DNA of 18,756 nt. It comes from Proteiniphilum sp. Its GTDB lineage: Bacteria; Bacteroidota; Bacteroidia; Bacteroidales; Dysgonomonadaceae. The notes below the pieces were generated by a model. That model did not search any database and was not told the DNA's origin. It saw only the letters and a program-made list of their open reading frames with translations. The stretch is taken from positions 1 to 18,756 of the forward strand of contig JAISZV010000091.1 of assembly GCA_031284475.1 (NCBI GenBank), read 5' to 3'. Below, in pieces: positions 8,329-15,816 of the stretch (position 1 is the first letter of the stretch; every line of letters begins with the position of its first letter). The position numbers were made by a program, and so were the translations under genes.

Positions 8329-9504
8329 CTAATATTTATCGATCAAAGAGGCAAAACTCGTATAGGGGAACGGATCGGGATGCACCCGGTTAAGGTATTT
8401 GATGATCCTGAAAGCATTGAAATGATGAAAAAAGCGTTTCCGGAATGTGTCCGGGGAAGCGCTGTTCTCATTACAATCCGTGATCATCGACTGAAAATCA
8501 ATCTCTTTCAGGAATTGTTGCAACGAGGGATGCAATGCCGTTATCATTGCTTCAACCGACTGTATGTCTTTTTCCCAAAAAGCGTCTTTCATCCCGAAGA
8601 ACTCTTTCAATACATGGAACGATCTCTCCGAATAAGCCCTCACGTTGCCGTCCGGTTCTTCTATTATTTTCTGTAATGAAGGCCCTGTGCCGAATGGAAC
8701 GCGGCCGGAAAGGCGCGCCATCGGAAAAACCCATGCTTCTTTTAATTCCCGGATGTTTCCCAGTGCAAATATCTTTTGCAGGAAGTAAAAATCCTCTCCG
8801 CCCTGCTGACGCCCCATGCCTCCCACACGCACATAAGCATCCGCCGACACGGCAAAAGTGGAACCGATTGTATGATAATAATAAGGAAATCCCGTATATT
8901 CGAGCATCGAACGAAAATAACGTATATAGGCTTCATACTGCCTTGCCGCGCTTTCCGGCAGGGAACCGCCGACCTCCACCCTGTGACGGAAAGCATGAAT
9001 AGTGGCATTCAGGGATTTATCACGGGAGAAAGCATCCCAAACAGTGGCCGGGAAATTAGCCGATACCGTGCAATCGGCGTCCAGCGAAATAATCACGCCC
9101 CGGAGTTTCCCGTTACGCAGAAAATGCTCCACGGCCAGATCCATCCCTATTTTCCGCGCCAGCCCCACACCGGCATGTTTCCGCGGTAAATCTTCAAACA
9201 GCAACGGAAAGAAACCGAAACCGGGTTCATTGTAACAGCCTGCGAACAAGAGGGTTTCTTCATAAGATACCCTGTTTTGCTTTACAACGCTTTCATCGGC
9301 AAACGCCCCCGAATTAAGCACAATTACCGTCAGCACGTTTGCAGCCGGACGGTTGCAGGCACGAAGATTGTGCAATGTTTCCGCCAGAGCAGGTTCGTTG
9401 TAGCAGGGAATCACTACAATAATATCCGCCGCCGCCTCAGGAGGAAGCGCAACCCGCAGGTATTCCGGTTTCTGTTTTTCGATATATGTCTTTAGGCGTT
9501 TCAT
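8329..9504 (-). CDS. Family 2 glycosyltransferase (GT-A fold)
   Basis: A 391-residue probable cytoplasmic transferase. The GT2 signature is clear: VVIPCYNEP at residues 31-38 (nucleotide-sugar pocket), LDADC with D142 and D144 as the metal-binding DxD, and QQGGEDFYFLQK with E237/D238 as the ED acceptor/base motif, preceded by STFAVSADAYVRVGGM. The C-terminal third, after RVPFGTGPSLQ, is helical and ends FASLIDKY; it has no membrane helices. Family 2 enzymes build polysaccharides, glycolipids or O-glycans. The neighbours do not name the pathway, since no other sugar genes are nearby. The start at 9504 opens MKRLKTYIEKQ; the 128-nt upstream gap contains a terminator for the preceding gene. Confidence 0.88.
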   Translation of the reverse strand: MKRLKTYIEKQKPEYLRVALPPEAAADIIVVIPCYNEPALAETLHNLRACNRPAANVLTVIVLNSGAFADESVVKQNRVSYEETLLFAGCYNEPGFGFFPLLFEDLPRKHAGVGLARKIGMDLAVEHFLRNGKLRGVIISLDADCTVSANFPATVWDAFSRDKSLNATIHAFRHRVEVGGSLPESAARQYEAYIRYFRSMLEYTGFPYYYHTIGSTFAVSADAYVRVGGMGRQQGGEDFYFLQKIFALGNIRELKEAWVFPMARLSGRVPFGTGPSLQKIIEEPDGNVRAYSERSFHVLKEFFGMKDAFWEKDIQSVEAMITALHPSLQQFLKEIDFQSMITDCNENSASPDTFRKRFFHHFNAFRIIKYLNRVHPDPFPYTSFASLIDKY

Positions 9505-9545
9505 CCGAAGGAAACTTTTTATCTCCGATATTCCGGTATTTCAAG

Positions 9546-9559
9546 CCGCCTTCGGGCGG
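9546..9559. other. Compact GC hairpin with TTCG loop
   Basis: On the plus strand CCGCC-TTCG-GGCGG, i.e. a C(UUCG)G tetraloop if transcribed rightward. It lies between the Skp-like terminator and the glycosyltransferase. No T-run follows in either direction, so it is not a standard terminator. Confidence 0.5.
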
Positions 9560-9567
9560 GATAAAAG

Positions 9568-9599
9568 AAAAAAGGGTAAAACCACATTGTGATATACCC
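9568..9599 (-). terminator. Intrinsic terminator after the Skp-like gene
   Basis: Leftward, GGGTA ... CAC AAT GTG ... TACCC forms a hairpin (outer stem 5 bp, inner stem 3 bp), followed directly by six Ts. It is 33 nt downstream of the Skp-like stop and would separate that operon from the glycosyltransferase. Confidence 0.6.
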
Positions 9600-9632
9600 T
9601 CAATCCTGTCCGAGAAGCGGTCAAAAAACCGG

Positions 9633-10268
9633 TTATTTTTCCGAAGTAGCGGCAGCCGTGACAGGCCCGTACTTGCTGTTCAGAAATTCAATCACTTCAC
9701 CGGTAATATCATATTTCTCATCGGCAAACAGAATAGTGCTTGTCGTCCTGTTGCTGAAGATAATCTCATAACGTTTATCCCGGTTGAACTCTTTCATCCG
9801 CACCTTAATGGTATCTTCCATCTGGATATTCAGTTTTTCCTGTTCCAGCATAAAGTCCTGCGTCAACCGTTCGGCCAGTTGCTGGTATTCCTGATCCATC
9901 TGAAGGATTCTTGTCTGCTCCTGCTGCGCTCTTTCCTGGCTCAAGAAAGCGTTATTACGCAACTTACGTTCAAAATCGGCGGCGGCGGAACTGATCTGTC
10001 CCTGTCTCTGGTTCAAGGTTGCGCGAGTGCTCTCCTGCTTTCTCAACAGCGATTCGTTAAGATCTTTGGCGAAATTATAATTCATCAGGAGCGAATCCAC
10101 ATTCACATAGCCAATGGGCAATGTAACGGAAGAGTCGTTCAGCAAAGCGGAAAGATTCTTTCCGGCGGATCCGTTATCGGATAGGTTGGAAGTAAAGTGC
10201 AAGATGTAAAGAATAATGATTGCGACCGCCAACACACCGCTGACGATGTAAAGAGTATAATTCTTCAT
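9633..10268 (-). CDS. OmpH/Skp-family envelope chaperone-like protein
   Basis: A 211-residue protein with one N-terminal membrane helix (about residues 5-24, YTLYIVSGVLAVAIIILYIL), then IGYVNVDSLLMNYNFAKDL, the typical opening of the OmpH/Skp domain, a long Gln/Glu-rich coiled coil (about residues 75-165), and the closing YEIIFSNRTTSTILFADEKYDIT seen in Skp homologues. Skp binds unfolded outer membrane proteins in the periplasm; here the protein appears membrane-anchored rather than freely soluble, a common Bacteroidetes form. I chose the Met at 10268 because the upstream in-frame extension to 10358 is highly charged and overlaps the preceding gene. It follows the small membrane protein by 11 nt. 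Confidence 0.85.
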   Translation of the reverse strand: MKNYTLYIVSGVLAVAIIILYILHFTSNLSDNGSAGKNLSALLNDSSVTLPIGYVNVDSLLMNYNFAKDLNESLLRKQESTRATLNQRQGQISSAAADFERKLRNNAFLSQERAQQEQTRILQMDQEYQQLAERLTQDFMLEQEKLNIQMEDTIKVRMKEFNRDKRYEIIFSNRTTSTILFADEKYDITGEVIEFLNSKYGPVTAAATSEK

Positions 10269-10279
10269 TTTTGAGAGAT

Positions 10280-10525
10280 TTAATTTTTTTCTGATTTCAA
10301 CATTTTTTCTATCGGGCTTTCTCTTCTGCTCATCTCCGAATCCTGAGATACGGCGCAACGGATTCCTCTTTCCCGTAACGGCTTGCTGTCGCCAATATGG
10401 AGGCTGGGGAATTTTCCTTTCTTCGTAAAGAAAACGCGCGCCCCCATCAATAGAATAGCGATGAACAGGATAACGGAGCCTATGATGAACAGGATAATGA
10501 AGCCTATAATGAGCATTTTTATCAT
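10280..10525 (-). CDS. Small membrane protein with a conserved cysteine motif
   Basis: An 81-residue protein. Residues 1-33 are a long hydrophobic helix (MIKMLIIGFIILFIIGSVIL...), followed by a cytosolic tail with GKFPSLHIGDSKPLRERGI and then RCAVSQDSEMSRR. I recall similar small Bacteroidetes proteins with a FPssHvgs-k-lreRGIxC-xxQDxea tail but no established function, so none is given. One Cys is conserved in that motif. It is the first gene of a two-gene leftward unit with the Skp-like gene and has a good -7 element just upstream, so it seems a real gene rather than a chance frame. Confidence 0.75.
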   Translation of the reverse strand: MIKMLIIGFIILFIIGSVILFIAILLMGARVFFTKKGKFPSLHIGDSKPLRERGIRCAVSQDSEMSRRESPIEKMLKSEKN

Positions 10526-10545
10526 AATAATGCGTTTTTACGCCG

Positions 10546-10553
10546 CAAAGATA
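10546..10553 (-). promoter_or_regulatory. Promoter -7 element for small membrane protein/Skp-like operon
   Basis: Leftward TATCTTTG followed by CGG matches TAnnTTTG, about 20 nt upstream of the start codon. No -33 TTTG at the usual distance. It is divergent from the pepD promoter. Confidence 0.55.
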
Positions 10554-10603
10554 GTCTAATTAGCCAATTAAATTACATTTTTTCGAATTAAAGATGCAAA
10601 ATT

Positions 10604-10635
10604 TTTGCTCATGCGCCATTTTTCTTGTACTTTTA
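10604..10635 (+). promoter_or_regulatory. pepD promoter
   Basis: TTTG (10604-10607), 20-nt spacer, TACTTTTA (10628-10635; one mismatch to TAnnTTTG). Transcription would start near 10642, about 28 nt before the chosen pepD start; this position also argues against the earlier ATG at 10625. Confidence 0.6.
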
Positions 10636-10669
10636 CCCACCATATATGCTATCTAAAACAAATAATAAG

Positions 10670-12118
10670 ATGATAACAGATTTACAACCTTCCGCTATCT
10701 GGAATTATTTTTACCAGATCACACAAATTCCGAGGCCATCAAAAAAAGAGGAAAAAATCCTTGCCTACCTGCTCGATTTCGCCCGCCTGCATAATCTGGA
10801 GGTTAAACAGGACAAAGCCGGCAACCTGTTGATAACCAAACCGGCCACTCCCGGAAAAGAAGATGCTCCCACAGTGATCCTGCAATCGCATGTGGATATG
10901 GTCTGTGAGAAAAACTCCAATGTGACGCACGATTTCGACAATGACCCCATCGAAACAATTATCGACGGCGACTGGATAAAGGCCAACGGCACCACACTGG
11001 GAGCCGACAACGGCATTGGGATAGCAGCCCAGTTGGCGCTGCTGGCCGCAAATGATATAGCGCACGGCAAGATTGAAGCGCTCTTTACCGTGGACGAAGA
11101 AACAGGGCTTACGGGAGCCAACTCGCTCGAAAAGGATTTTTTTACCGGCAATATCCTGATTAATCTCGATACGGAAGAGGAAGGCGAAATATATATAGGA
11201 TGTGCCGGCGGAAAAGGCACGAAAGCCTATTTTAAATATAAGGAAAAAGATGCGCCGAAGAATTATTTCTGGTTCAAGGTACAGGTAAAAAGCCTGCACG
11301 GGGGGCATTCGGGTAGCGATATAAATAAGAAACTGGCCAATGCCAACAAGATTCTCACCCGGTTTCTATACTCCCTTACGGGCAAAAAATATGGCATGAT
11401 CTTGTCGGAGATCGGCGGCGGAAACCTGCACAACGCTATCCCACGAGAGGCATACGCACTCTTGGGAGTGAAAGAGAAGTACAAGGAAGAGATTCGTGTG
11501 AAACTAAACGCTTTCCTGGCCCAAGTGCAGGAAGAATGCAAACATACCGATTCCGGCCTCGATATTCAACTGGAATCGGCGCAGATTCCGTCGAAAGTGA
11601 TCAATAAAAAGGCCGCCGGGAAACTGATCAGCGCCCTCTATGCCTGTCCGCACGGCGTAATCGGCATGAGCTACGAGATACCCGGATTAGTGGAGACCTC
11701 CACCAACCTGGCGTCGGTGAAAATGGTCGGCCATCGCCAGATTGAAGTCGGCACCAGTCAGCGCAGTTCTGTGGAAACACAAAAAGAGTATGTGGTGAAC
11801 ATGGTGTCATCGGTATTTGAACTGGCCGGCGCAAGAGTGACCCACAATGACGGGTATCCCGCATGGCAACCCAATCAGGACTCCAATATCCTGAAGCTGG
11901 CGCAAAAAGAATACGAAGCGCTCTTCGGCAAAAGCGCCAAAGTAAAGGCGATACACGCAGGCCTTGAATGTGGGCTGTTCCTTGAAAAATATCCTCACCT
12001 CGATATGATTTCGATAGGGCCGGATATGACTGATGTACATTCGCCCAACGAAAAAATGAAGATCTCTTCGGTGGGTAAATTCTGGGATTTCCTGATAAAA
12101 ATCCTGGAAAACGTATAA
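10670..12118 (+). CDS. pepD: Aminoacyl-histidine dipeptidase (peptidase M20 family, PepD)
   Basis: A 482-residue cytoplasmic two-zinc exopeptidase that hydrolyses dipeptides, classically Xaa-His. Starting from MITDLQPSAIW, the metal-site residues fall in place: SHVDM (H74, D76), LGADNGIG (D113, bridging), DEETGLTGA (E143/E144, catalytic), LDTEEEGE (D167), and IHAGLECG (H429). The lid domain is inserted between, with HGGHSGSDINKKLANA. The length is normal for the family. In-frame Mets at 10625 and 10646 are less likely starts because they precede or touch the predicted transcription start. The next gene begins 3 nt after the stop, so both are probably translated from one mRNA. Confidence 0.95.
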   Translation: MITDLQPSAIWNYFYQITQIPRPSKKEEKILAYLLDFARLHNLEVKQDKAGNLLITKPATPGKEDAPTVILQSHVDMVCEKNSNVTHDFDNDPIETIIDGDWIKANGTTLGADNGIGIAAQLALLAANDIAHGKIEALFTVDEETGLTGANSLEKDFFTGNILINLDTEEEGEIYIGCAGGKGTKAYFKYKEKDAPKNYFWFKVQVKSLHGGHSGSDINKKLANANKILTRFLYSLTGKKYGMILSEIGGGNLHNAIPREAYALLGVKEKYKEEIRVKLNAFLAQVQEECKHTDSGLDIQLESAQIPSKVINKKAAGKLISALYACPHGVIGMSYEIPGLVETSTNLASVKMVGHRQIEVGTSQRSSVETQKEYVVNMVSSVFELAGARVTHNDGYPAWQPNQDSNILKLAQKEYEALFGKSAKVKAIHAGLECGLFLEKYPHLDMISIGPDMTDVHSPNEKMKISSVGKFWDFLIKILENV

Positions 12119-12121
12119 GCA

Positions 12122-13159
12122 ATGCGCCTCACCATTATTATACTCTGTTCCTTTCTGATGGCTCACTCTGTGGAAATCGTTTCACAAAACGACTTTCGCA
12201 TTATGTTCTACAATGTTGAAAATCTGTTCGACTCCCAAGATGATCCGCAGAAAGAGGACAATGACTTTCTTCCGGATGGTTTTATGCGGTGGACGTCATG
12301 GAAATATTGGGAAAAGCTGCGCAACATCACCCGCGTGATCACGGCGGTAGGCGGTATGCAGTCTCCTGCATTGGTCGGGTTGTGTGAGGTTGAGAACGAC
12401 TCCACGCTCTTCGATCTGACAAAACGGTCGCCTCTAAGGGCGCAGGAGTATGAATATATCATCACCAACTCTCCGGACGACAGGGGAATAGACGTAGCGT
12501 TACTCTACCAGCGCCATCAATTTAAGCCGCTGCAAACCTGTGAATATGAGATAAAGTTCAAACGCAAAAACACCAGGCCGACGCGCAACATTTTGCACGT
12601 AACGGGAGAGGTTCTCAACGGCGCTATCCTCGACATATTTGTCTGCCACTTTCCCTCCCGCAGCGGAGGTCAGCAGGAAACGGAGGCCGCGCGCATAGAG
12701 GCGGCCTCTCTCCTGAAAAATAAAACCGACAGCCTGTTTTCCGTCCGGGAGAACGCCCGGATCATTATCATGGGCGATTTCAACGACCACCCCGACAATA
12801 AAAGCCTTTCGCAAATATTAGACGCAGGGAGCATCCGGTCGGCCATCCAAAAAGACAAATTATACAACCTCTTTCATCATCGCTCAAAAGATACTGAGTT
12901 CGGCTCTTATAAATACCAGGGACAGTGGGAAATCCTCGACCAGTTTATCGTAAGCGGAAATACCTTAATGAAAGAGGATAGCCTGCACGTCAAAAACAAT
13001 GAAGCGCATATCTTTAAAGCGGATTTTCTGCTGGAAGACGACGAGCGGTATTATGATAAGAAGCCTTACAGGACAAATTTAGGGCCGCGATATATAGGCG
13101 GATTCAGCGACCACCTGCCCATTTATATGGATCTGACCCTCATTTTAGAACGCCGGTAG
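12122..13159 (+). CDS. Secreted endonuclease/exonuclease/phosphatase-fold protein
   Basis: A 345-residue protein with an N-terminal signal sequence (about residues 1-20, MRLTIIILCSFLMAHSV). The mature part is an EEP/DNase I-like domain with every catalytic motif: FYNVENLFD (N31, E33), LCEVEN (E89), DRGIDVALLY, CHFPSR (H176), MGDFND (D219, N221) and FSDHLPI (D330, H331). This fold hydrolyses phosphodiesters or phosphomonoesters in nucleic acids, lipids or inositol phosphates, using Mg2+. The substrate cannot be told; an envelope or extracellular role follows from the signal peptide. It is tightly coupled to pepD (3-nt gap), which suggests shared expression, though a functional link is not obvious. 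Confidence 0.92.
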   Translation: MRLTIIILCSFLMAHSVEIVSQNDFRIMFYNVENLFDSQDDPQKEDNDFLPDGFMRWTSWKYWEKLRNITRVITAVGGMQSPALVGLCEVENDSTLFDLTKRSPLRAQEYEYIITNSPDDRGIDVALLYQRHQFKPLQTCEYEIKFKRKNTRPTRNILHVTGEVLNGAILDIFVCHFPSRSGGQQETEAARIEAASLLKNKTDSLFSVRENARIIIMGDFNDHPDNKSLSQILDAGSIRSAIQKDKLYNLFHHRSKDTEFGSYKYQGQWEILDQFIVSGNTLMKEDSLHVKNNEAHIFKADFLLEDDERYYDKKPYRTNLGPRYIGGFSDHLPIYMDLTLILERR

Positions 13160-13180
13160 GCGGCCTTCCCGCATATTTTT
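13160..13180 (+). terminator. Weak candidate terminator after the EEP gene
   Basis: GCGG-CCTTC-CCGC followed by ATATTTTT. The stem is only 4 bp, so this is a weak call; a new promoter follows for tatA. Confidence 0.3.
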
Positions 13181-13225
13181 AAAAACTTTATCATAATATT
13201 CTCTCTTATATCCATAAATAAGTTC

Positions 13226-13233
13226 TATATTTG
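13226..13233 (+). promoter_or_regulatory. tatA -7 promoter element
   Basis: TATATTTG followed by CG is an exact TAnnTTTG element. Transcription would start near 13240, about 45 nt before tatA. No clear -33 element. Confidence 0.6.
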
Positions 13234-13284
13234 CGCCTCATAATAACAACCGGAAAGTATAAACAAATTAAACATATCATCCTT

Positions 13285-13488
13285 ATGAATCCATTACTTA
13301 TTAACTTAAACGGATGGGAAATACCTATTTTAGTATTGGCCGTCCTGATTCTTTTCGGAGGAAAGAAGATTCCCGAATTTATGAAAGGTCTCGGCAAAGG
13401 CATTAATAGCTTCAAGAAAGGACTGAAAGACATTGAAGAAGATATTAAAGCCGAACCGACAGAAAAAAATTCAACGCAGAACAATTAG
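13285..13488 (+). CDS. tatA: Twin-arginine translocase subunit TatA
   Basis: A 67-residue membrane protein. A short N-terminal membrane helix (about residues 10-25, IPILVLAVLILFGGKKIPEF) contains the Phe-Gly hinge, followed by the amphipathic helix MKGLGKGINSFKKGL and an acidic tail. This is the TatA pattern: many copies assemble with TatC to pass folded proteins across the inner membrane. The start at 13285 removes an 18-codon upstream extension that would begin with TTG inside the -7 promoter element. tatC follows 23 nt downstream. No TatB is present, so this is a TatAC-type system in which TatA may serve both roles. Confidence 0.94.
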   Translation: MNPLLINLNGWEIPILVLAVLILFGGKKIPEFMKGLGKGINSFKKGLKDIEEDIKAEPTEKNSTQNN

Positions 13489-13511
13489 GAGAGTAAGCGA
13501 GGGATAGAGAA

Positions 13512-14342
13512 ATGTCGGAGAAAGAAATGTCTTTTTGGGATCATCTGGAAGAGTTCCGATGGACCCTTATTCGTGTTATTATAGCTGTTTTTGCTTTCTC
13601 TGTCGCAGGTTTCATCATCATACCTAAAATCTTCGACGCCATCATTCTTGCTCCCCGTTCGTCCGATTTTGTCACCTACCGTTTTTTTGAAAAGGCAAGC
13701 GAATATATTCCATTCCTGCCTGATTTCTCTGCGGACGCTTTTGCCGTAAGGATGCTCAATATCAACATGACCACGCAGTTCATGACCTACATCTCTACGT
13801 CGCTGATGTTCGGAGTGCTCTGTACCATCCCTTATATCCTGTATGAATTGTGGAGATTCATAAGCCCCGCGCTTTACGAGAACGAGGCAAAAGGAGTGAA
13901 AACCGCTTTCGGATTAGGAGGGTTCATGTTTATAACAGGCTGTTTGGTGGGTTATTTTATCGTGTTTCCCCTGATATTCCGTTTCCTTATTACCTTTAAG
14001 TTGAGTGACGCTATTGAAAACTCGATCTCGCTCGACTCTTATATGAACAATTTCTATACCCTTATCCTGATCATGGGATTGGTATTTGAATTGCCATTGG
14101 TATTCTGGCTGTTATCCAAACTCGGACTGATTTACCGCTCTTTTTTCCGGAAATTCCGCCGCCATGCCGTTGTGGGATCGCTTTTAGCGGCTGCGCTTAT
14201 CACTCCTTCCGGCGACCCTTTCTCACTATTTGTAGTTACCATACCCGTCTATATGCTGTGGGAAATCAGCGCCTTTATGGTGAAAAAAGATCCTCCTGAA
14301 GAACAAGAGGATGAAAATCTGCCGGCAGTGTTAGAGGAGTAA
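13512..14342 (+). CDS. tatC: Twin-arginine translocase subunit TatC
   Basis: A 276-residue inner-membrane protein with six predicted helices. The substrate-binding N-terminus is MSFWDHLEEFRWTLIR, with E14 matching the signal-peptide-contacting Glu of E. coli TatC; the first cytosolic loop YELWRFISPALYENE has E125 matching the second essential Glu. Later hallmarks are FELPLVFWLLSKLGLI and AAALITPSGDPFS. The acidic tail EEQEDENLPAVLEE is cytosolic. Compared with E. coli, the first periplasmic loop is longer (about residues 40-90), as is usual in Bacteroidetes. It recognises twin-arginine signal peptides and forms the translocase with the TatA encoded just upstream; the EEP protein next door has a Sec-like signal, not a twin-Arg one. 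Confidence 0.96.
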   Translation: MSEKEMSFWDHLEEFRWTLIRVIIAVFAFSVAGFIIIPKIFDAIILAPRSSDFVTYRFFEKASEYIPFLPDFSADAFAVRMLNINMTTQFMTYISTSLMFGVLCTIPYILYELWRFISPALYENEAKGVKTAFGLGGFMFITGCLVGYFIVFPLIFRFLITFKLSDAIENSISLDSYMNNFYTLILIMGLVFELPLVFWLLSKLGLIYRSFFRKFRRHAVVGSLLAAALITPSGDPFSLFVVTIPVYMLWEISAFMVKKDPPEEQEDENLPAVLEE

Positions 14343-14395
14343 AAGGGGGCGAAAGAAAACAATCGCCAATCCCATCAGTTTAAAACAGCGCCGTT

Positions 14396-14794
14396 TCAGC
14401 CAATTTTAACGGCCGGAGACAGAACGGCAATCACTTCTATTTCCACCAAAGCATTCTTCGGAAGGGCTTTCACGGCAAAAGCCGAGCGTGCCGGAAAAGT
14501 ACCGGTGAAACGGGTAGCATACACTTCATTCATCGCTCCAAACAACGACATATCCTCCAGAAACACCGTCGTTTTCACAATATTGTCCGTACTGACACCG
14601 GCAGCTGCCAGCACCGCTTTTATATTGTCGAATATCTGCGTGGTTTGCTCTTTCACGCCACCCGGAACAATATTCCCGGTTGACGGGTCAATGGGTAACA
14701 TTCCCGACAGGAATAACATTCCGTTCGCCTCAACAGCCTGGCTGTAAGGCCCTATTGCCGCTGGCGCATTGTTTGTTGAAATTACTTTTTTCAT
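14396..14794 (-). CDS. ridA: RidA family reactive enamine/imine deaminase
   Basis: A 132-residue cytoplasmic protein of the YjgF/YER057c/UK114 family, active as a trimer, which hydrolyses reactive enamines/imines such as 2-aminoacrylate formed by PLP enzymes. Hallmarks: APAAIGPYSQAVEANGMLFLSG at the N-terminus, IFDNIKAVLAAAG, the catalytic Arg in FPARSAFAV (R103), and E120 in VEIEVIAV. The family Cys next to the Arg is Ala here (PARSAFAV), which is common. The start at 14794 (MKKVISTNNAPAA) is the conserved one; eight more upstream codons are open but are not family-like. It converges on tatC with a 53-nt gap. Confidence 0.95.
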   Translation of the reverse strand: MKKVISTNNAPAAIGPYSQAVEANGMLFLSGMLPIDPSTGNIVPGGVKEQTTQIFDNIKAVLAAAGVSTDNIVKTTVFLEDMSLFGAMNEVYATRFTGTFPARSAFAVKALPKNALVEIEVIAVLSPAVKIG

Positions 14795-14836
14795 ACGACT
14801 AAAACTATTTATTTTCACTAAAGTTAGATGTTATGT

Positions 14837-14985
14837 GCCATAAGTTCGTTGACACTTCCAAGCAATCAAAGCATATCAGAACATCGTTTACAGTTTAAAC
14901 CCGGAACTGTATCATCAGTTCGTTTACACATCCCCACGGGGTTGGCCGGCCCTTATGAGGGTTAAAATATCAGGAGTTCGTTGAC
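14837..14985 (+). repeat. Four dispersed copies of an AGTTCGTTKACA motif
   Basis: In the 230-bp gap between ridA and the next gene, a related phrase recurs: GCCATAAGTTCGTTGACAC (14837-14855), ATCAGAACATCGTTTACAG (14876-14894), ATCATCAGTTCGTTTACAC (14911-14929) and ATCAGGAGTTCGTTGACTT (from 14970). All are in the same direction, with uneven spacing. No gene is seen in this gap. They could be regulator sites, remnants of a mobile element end, or a decayed repeat array. Confidence 0.5.
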
Positions 14986-15024
14986 TTGTTGTTTATTTAT
15001 GCAAATCATTATTTAAACAATGTG

Positions 15025-15717
15025 TTAGACTGTATTTTCATTTTCCGCCGCCGCCTTTTTATGCAGCAGCGCCGTATTGATGAAATTCCGCGCGGTGCGG
15101 TATTCGCCGTAAAAGTTGGGATGGCTTTCTTTGAAAAGCACAATGAGTTTGTCCCACTTGTCGTAAAGCACGCTGTCTAACGCGGCAAACAACTCTTTGA
15201 GGTTGGTTGTTTTCTGCTTGCGCACGGTTAGAGTGTCCATCGGCTTGGTGATAATTGAGCGGTACGCAGCCACAGCCGCGCCTATCGCGTCGATTTTCGC
15301 GCTGTCGTAACCGTAAGCCGAAAGCGCTGCCGCCTGACTTTGCGCCAAATTATAGACGCGCTCTGCAAGCGTAAGTTTGGCATTGTCTTCCACACGGTAA
15401 AAACTGTTCGGGCTTAACCCCGAAAGGTTTGTAAGCTCCTTGTTGTTTGTTGTAAAACCGATAACATACAGCGCATTGGCCGCACGCACCGCGAGGTCGA
15501 TCATCATTCCTTCCGCCGCACGCTTTTCTTTACCCGCCACCGCCACATCAGCCGCAATCTGTTCCTTTGCCACCTCGCGAATGTTGTCGATAATCGCGTT
15601 CAATTCCGCAGCAGCTTCCACCACAGGCGTAATGCCTGTATACACGTCAGCATTGGCCGCCAGCGCGTCTGCCACACGCTGCGACATGTTTAATTTTGCA
15701 TTCTGTTTGTTGTCCAT
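15025..15717 (-). CDS. Hypothetical cytoplasmic, all-alpha protein
   Basis: A 230-residue protein with no signal peptide or membrane helix. It is Ala- and Asn-rich and reads as a series of helices: MSQRVADALAANADVYTG, VEAAAELNAIIDNIREVAKEQ, then a central NNKELTNLSGLSPNSFYRV, and a C-terminal LFKESHPNFYGEYRTARNFINT. The tail resembles a motif (Phe-x-x-x-x-Pro-x-Phe-Tyr-x-x-Tyr-x-x-Ala-Arg) that I associate with lineage-restricted Bacteroidetes proteins of unknown function; I cannot name the family and give no role. It has an exact -7 element (15776-15783) and, upstream of that, an unusual 21-bp repeat array. Base composition is like the housekeeping part rather than the AT-rich DNA to its right. 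Confidence 0.8.
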   Translation of the reverse strand: MDNKQNAKLNMSQRVADALAANADVYTGITPVVEAAAELNAIIDNIREVAKEQIAADVAVAGKEKRAAEGMMIDLAVRAANALYVIGFTTNNKELTNLSGLSPNSFYRVEDNAKLTLAERVYNLAQSQAAALSAYGYDSAKIDAIGAAVAAYRSIITKPMDTLTVRKQKTTNLKELFAALDSVLYDKWDKLIVLFKESHPNFYGEYRTARNFINTALLHKKAAAENENTV

Positions 15718-15775
15718 TTGATATTACCTGCTTAAAGGTTGATATTTAATGATAAAAAACGGTTGTGAAACCCTG

Positions 15776-15783
15776 CAAATTTA
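15776..15783 (-). promoter_or_regulatory. -7 promoter element of the hypothetical all-alpha protein
   Basis: Leftward TAAATTTG followed by CAGGG matches TAnnTTTG exactly; transcription would start near 15769, giving a leader of about 50 nt. No clear -33 element; the repeat-derived DNA starts about 35 bp upstream. Confidence 0.6.
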
Positions 15784-15816
15784 CAAATAAATCCGAAATT
15801 ATTGCCCATGTATCAC

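Noticed and set aside
13231..13284. Upstream TTG start for tatA
   Set aside because: It lies within the -7 promoter element, and the extension is not TatA-like.
14343..14395. Terminator between convergent tatC and ridA (GGCGA...TCGCC stem)
   Set aside because: The stem is short, the loop is long and no T-run follows on either strand.
14820..14827. ridA promoter TAACTTTA on the minus strand
   Set aside because: One mismatch in the -7 element and no -33 TTTG at a proper distance; too weak to list as a feature.
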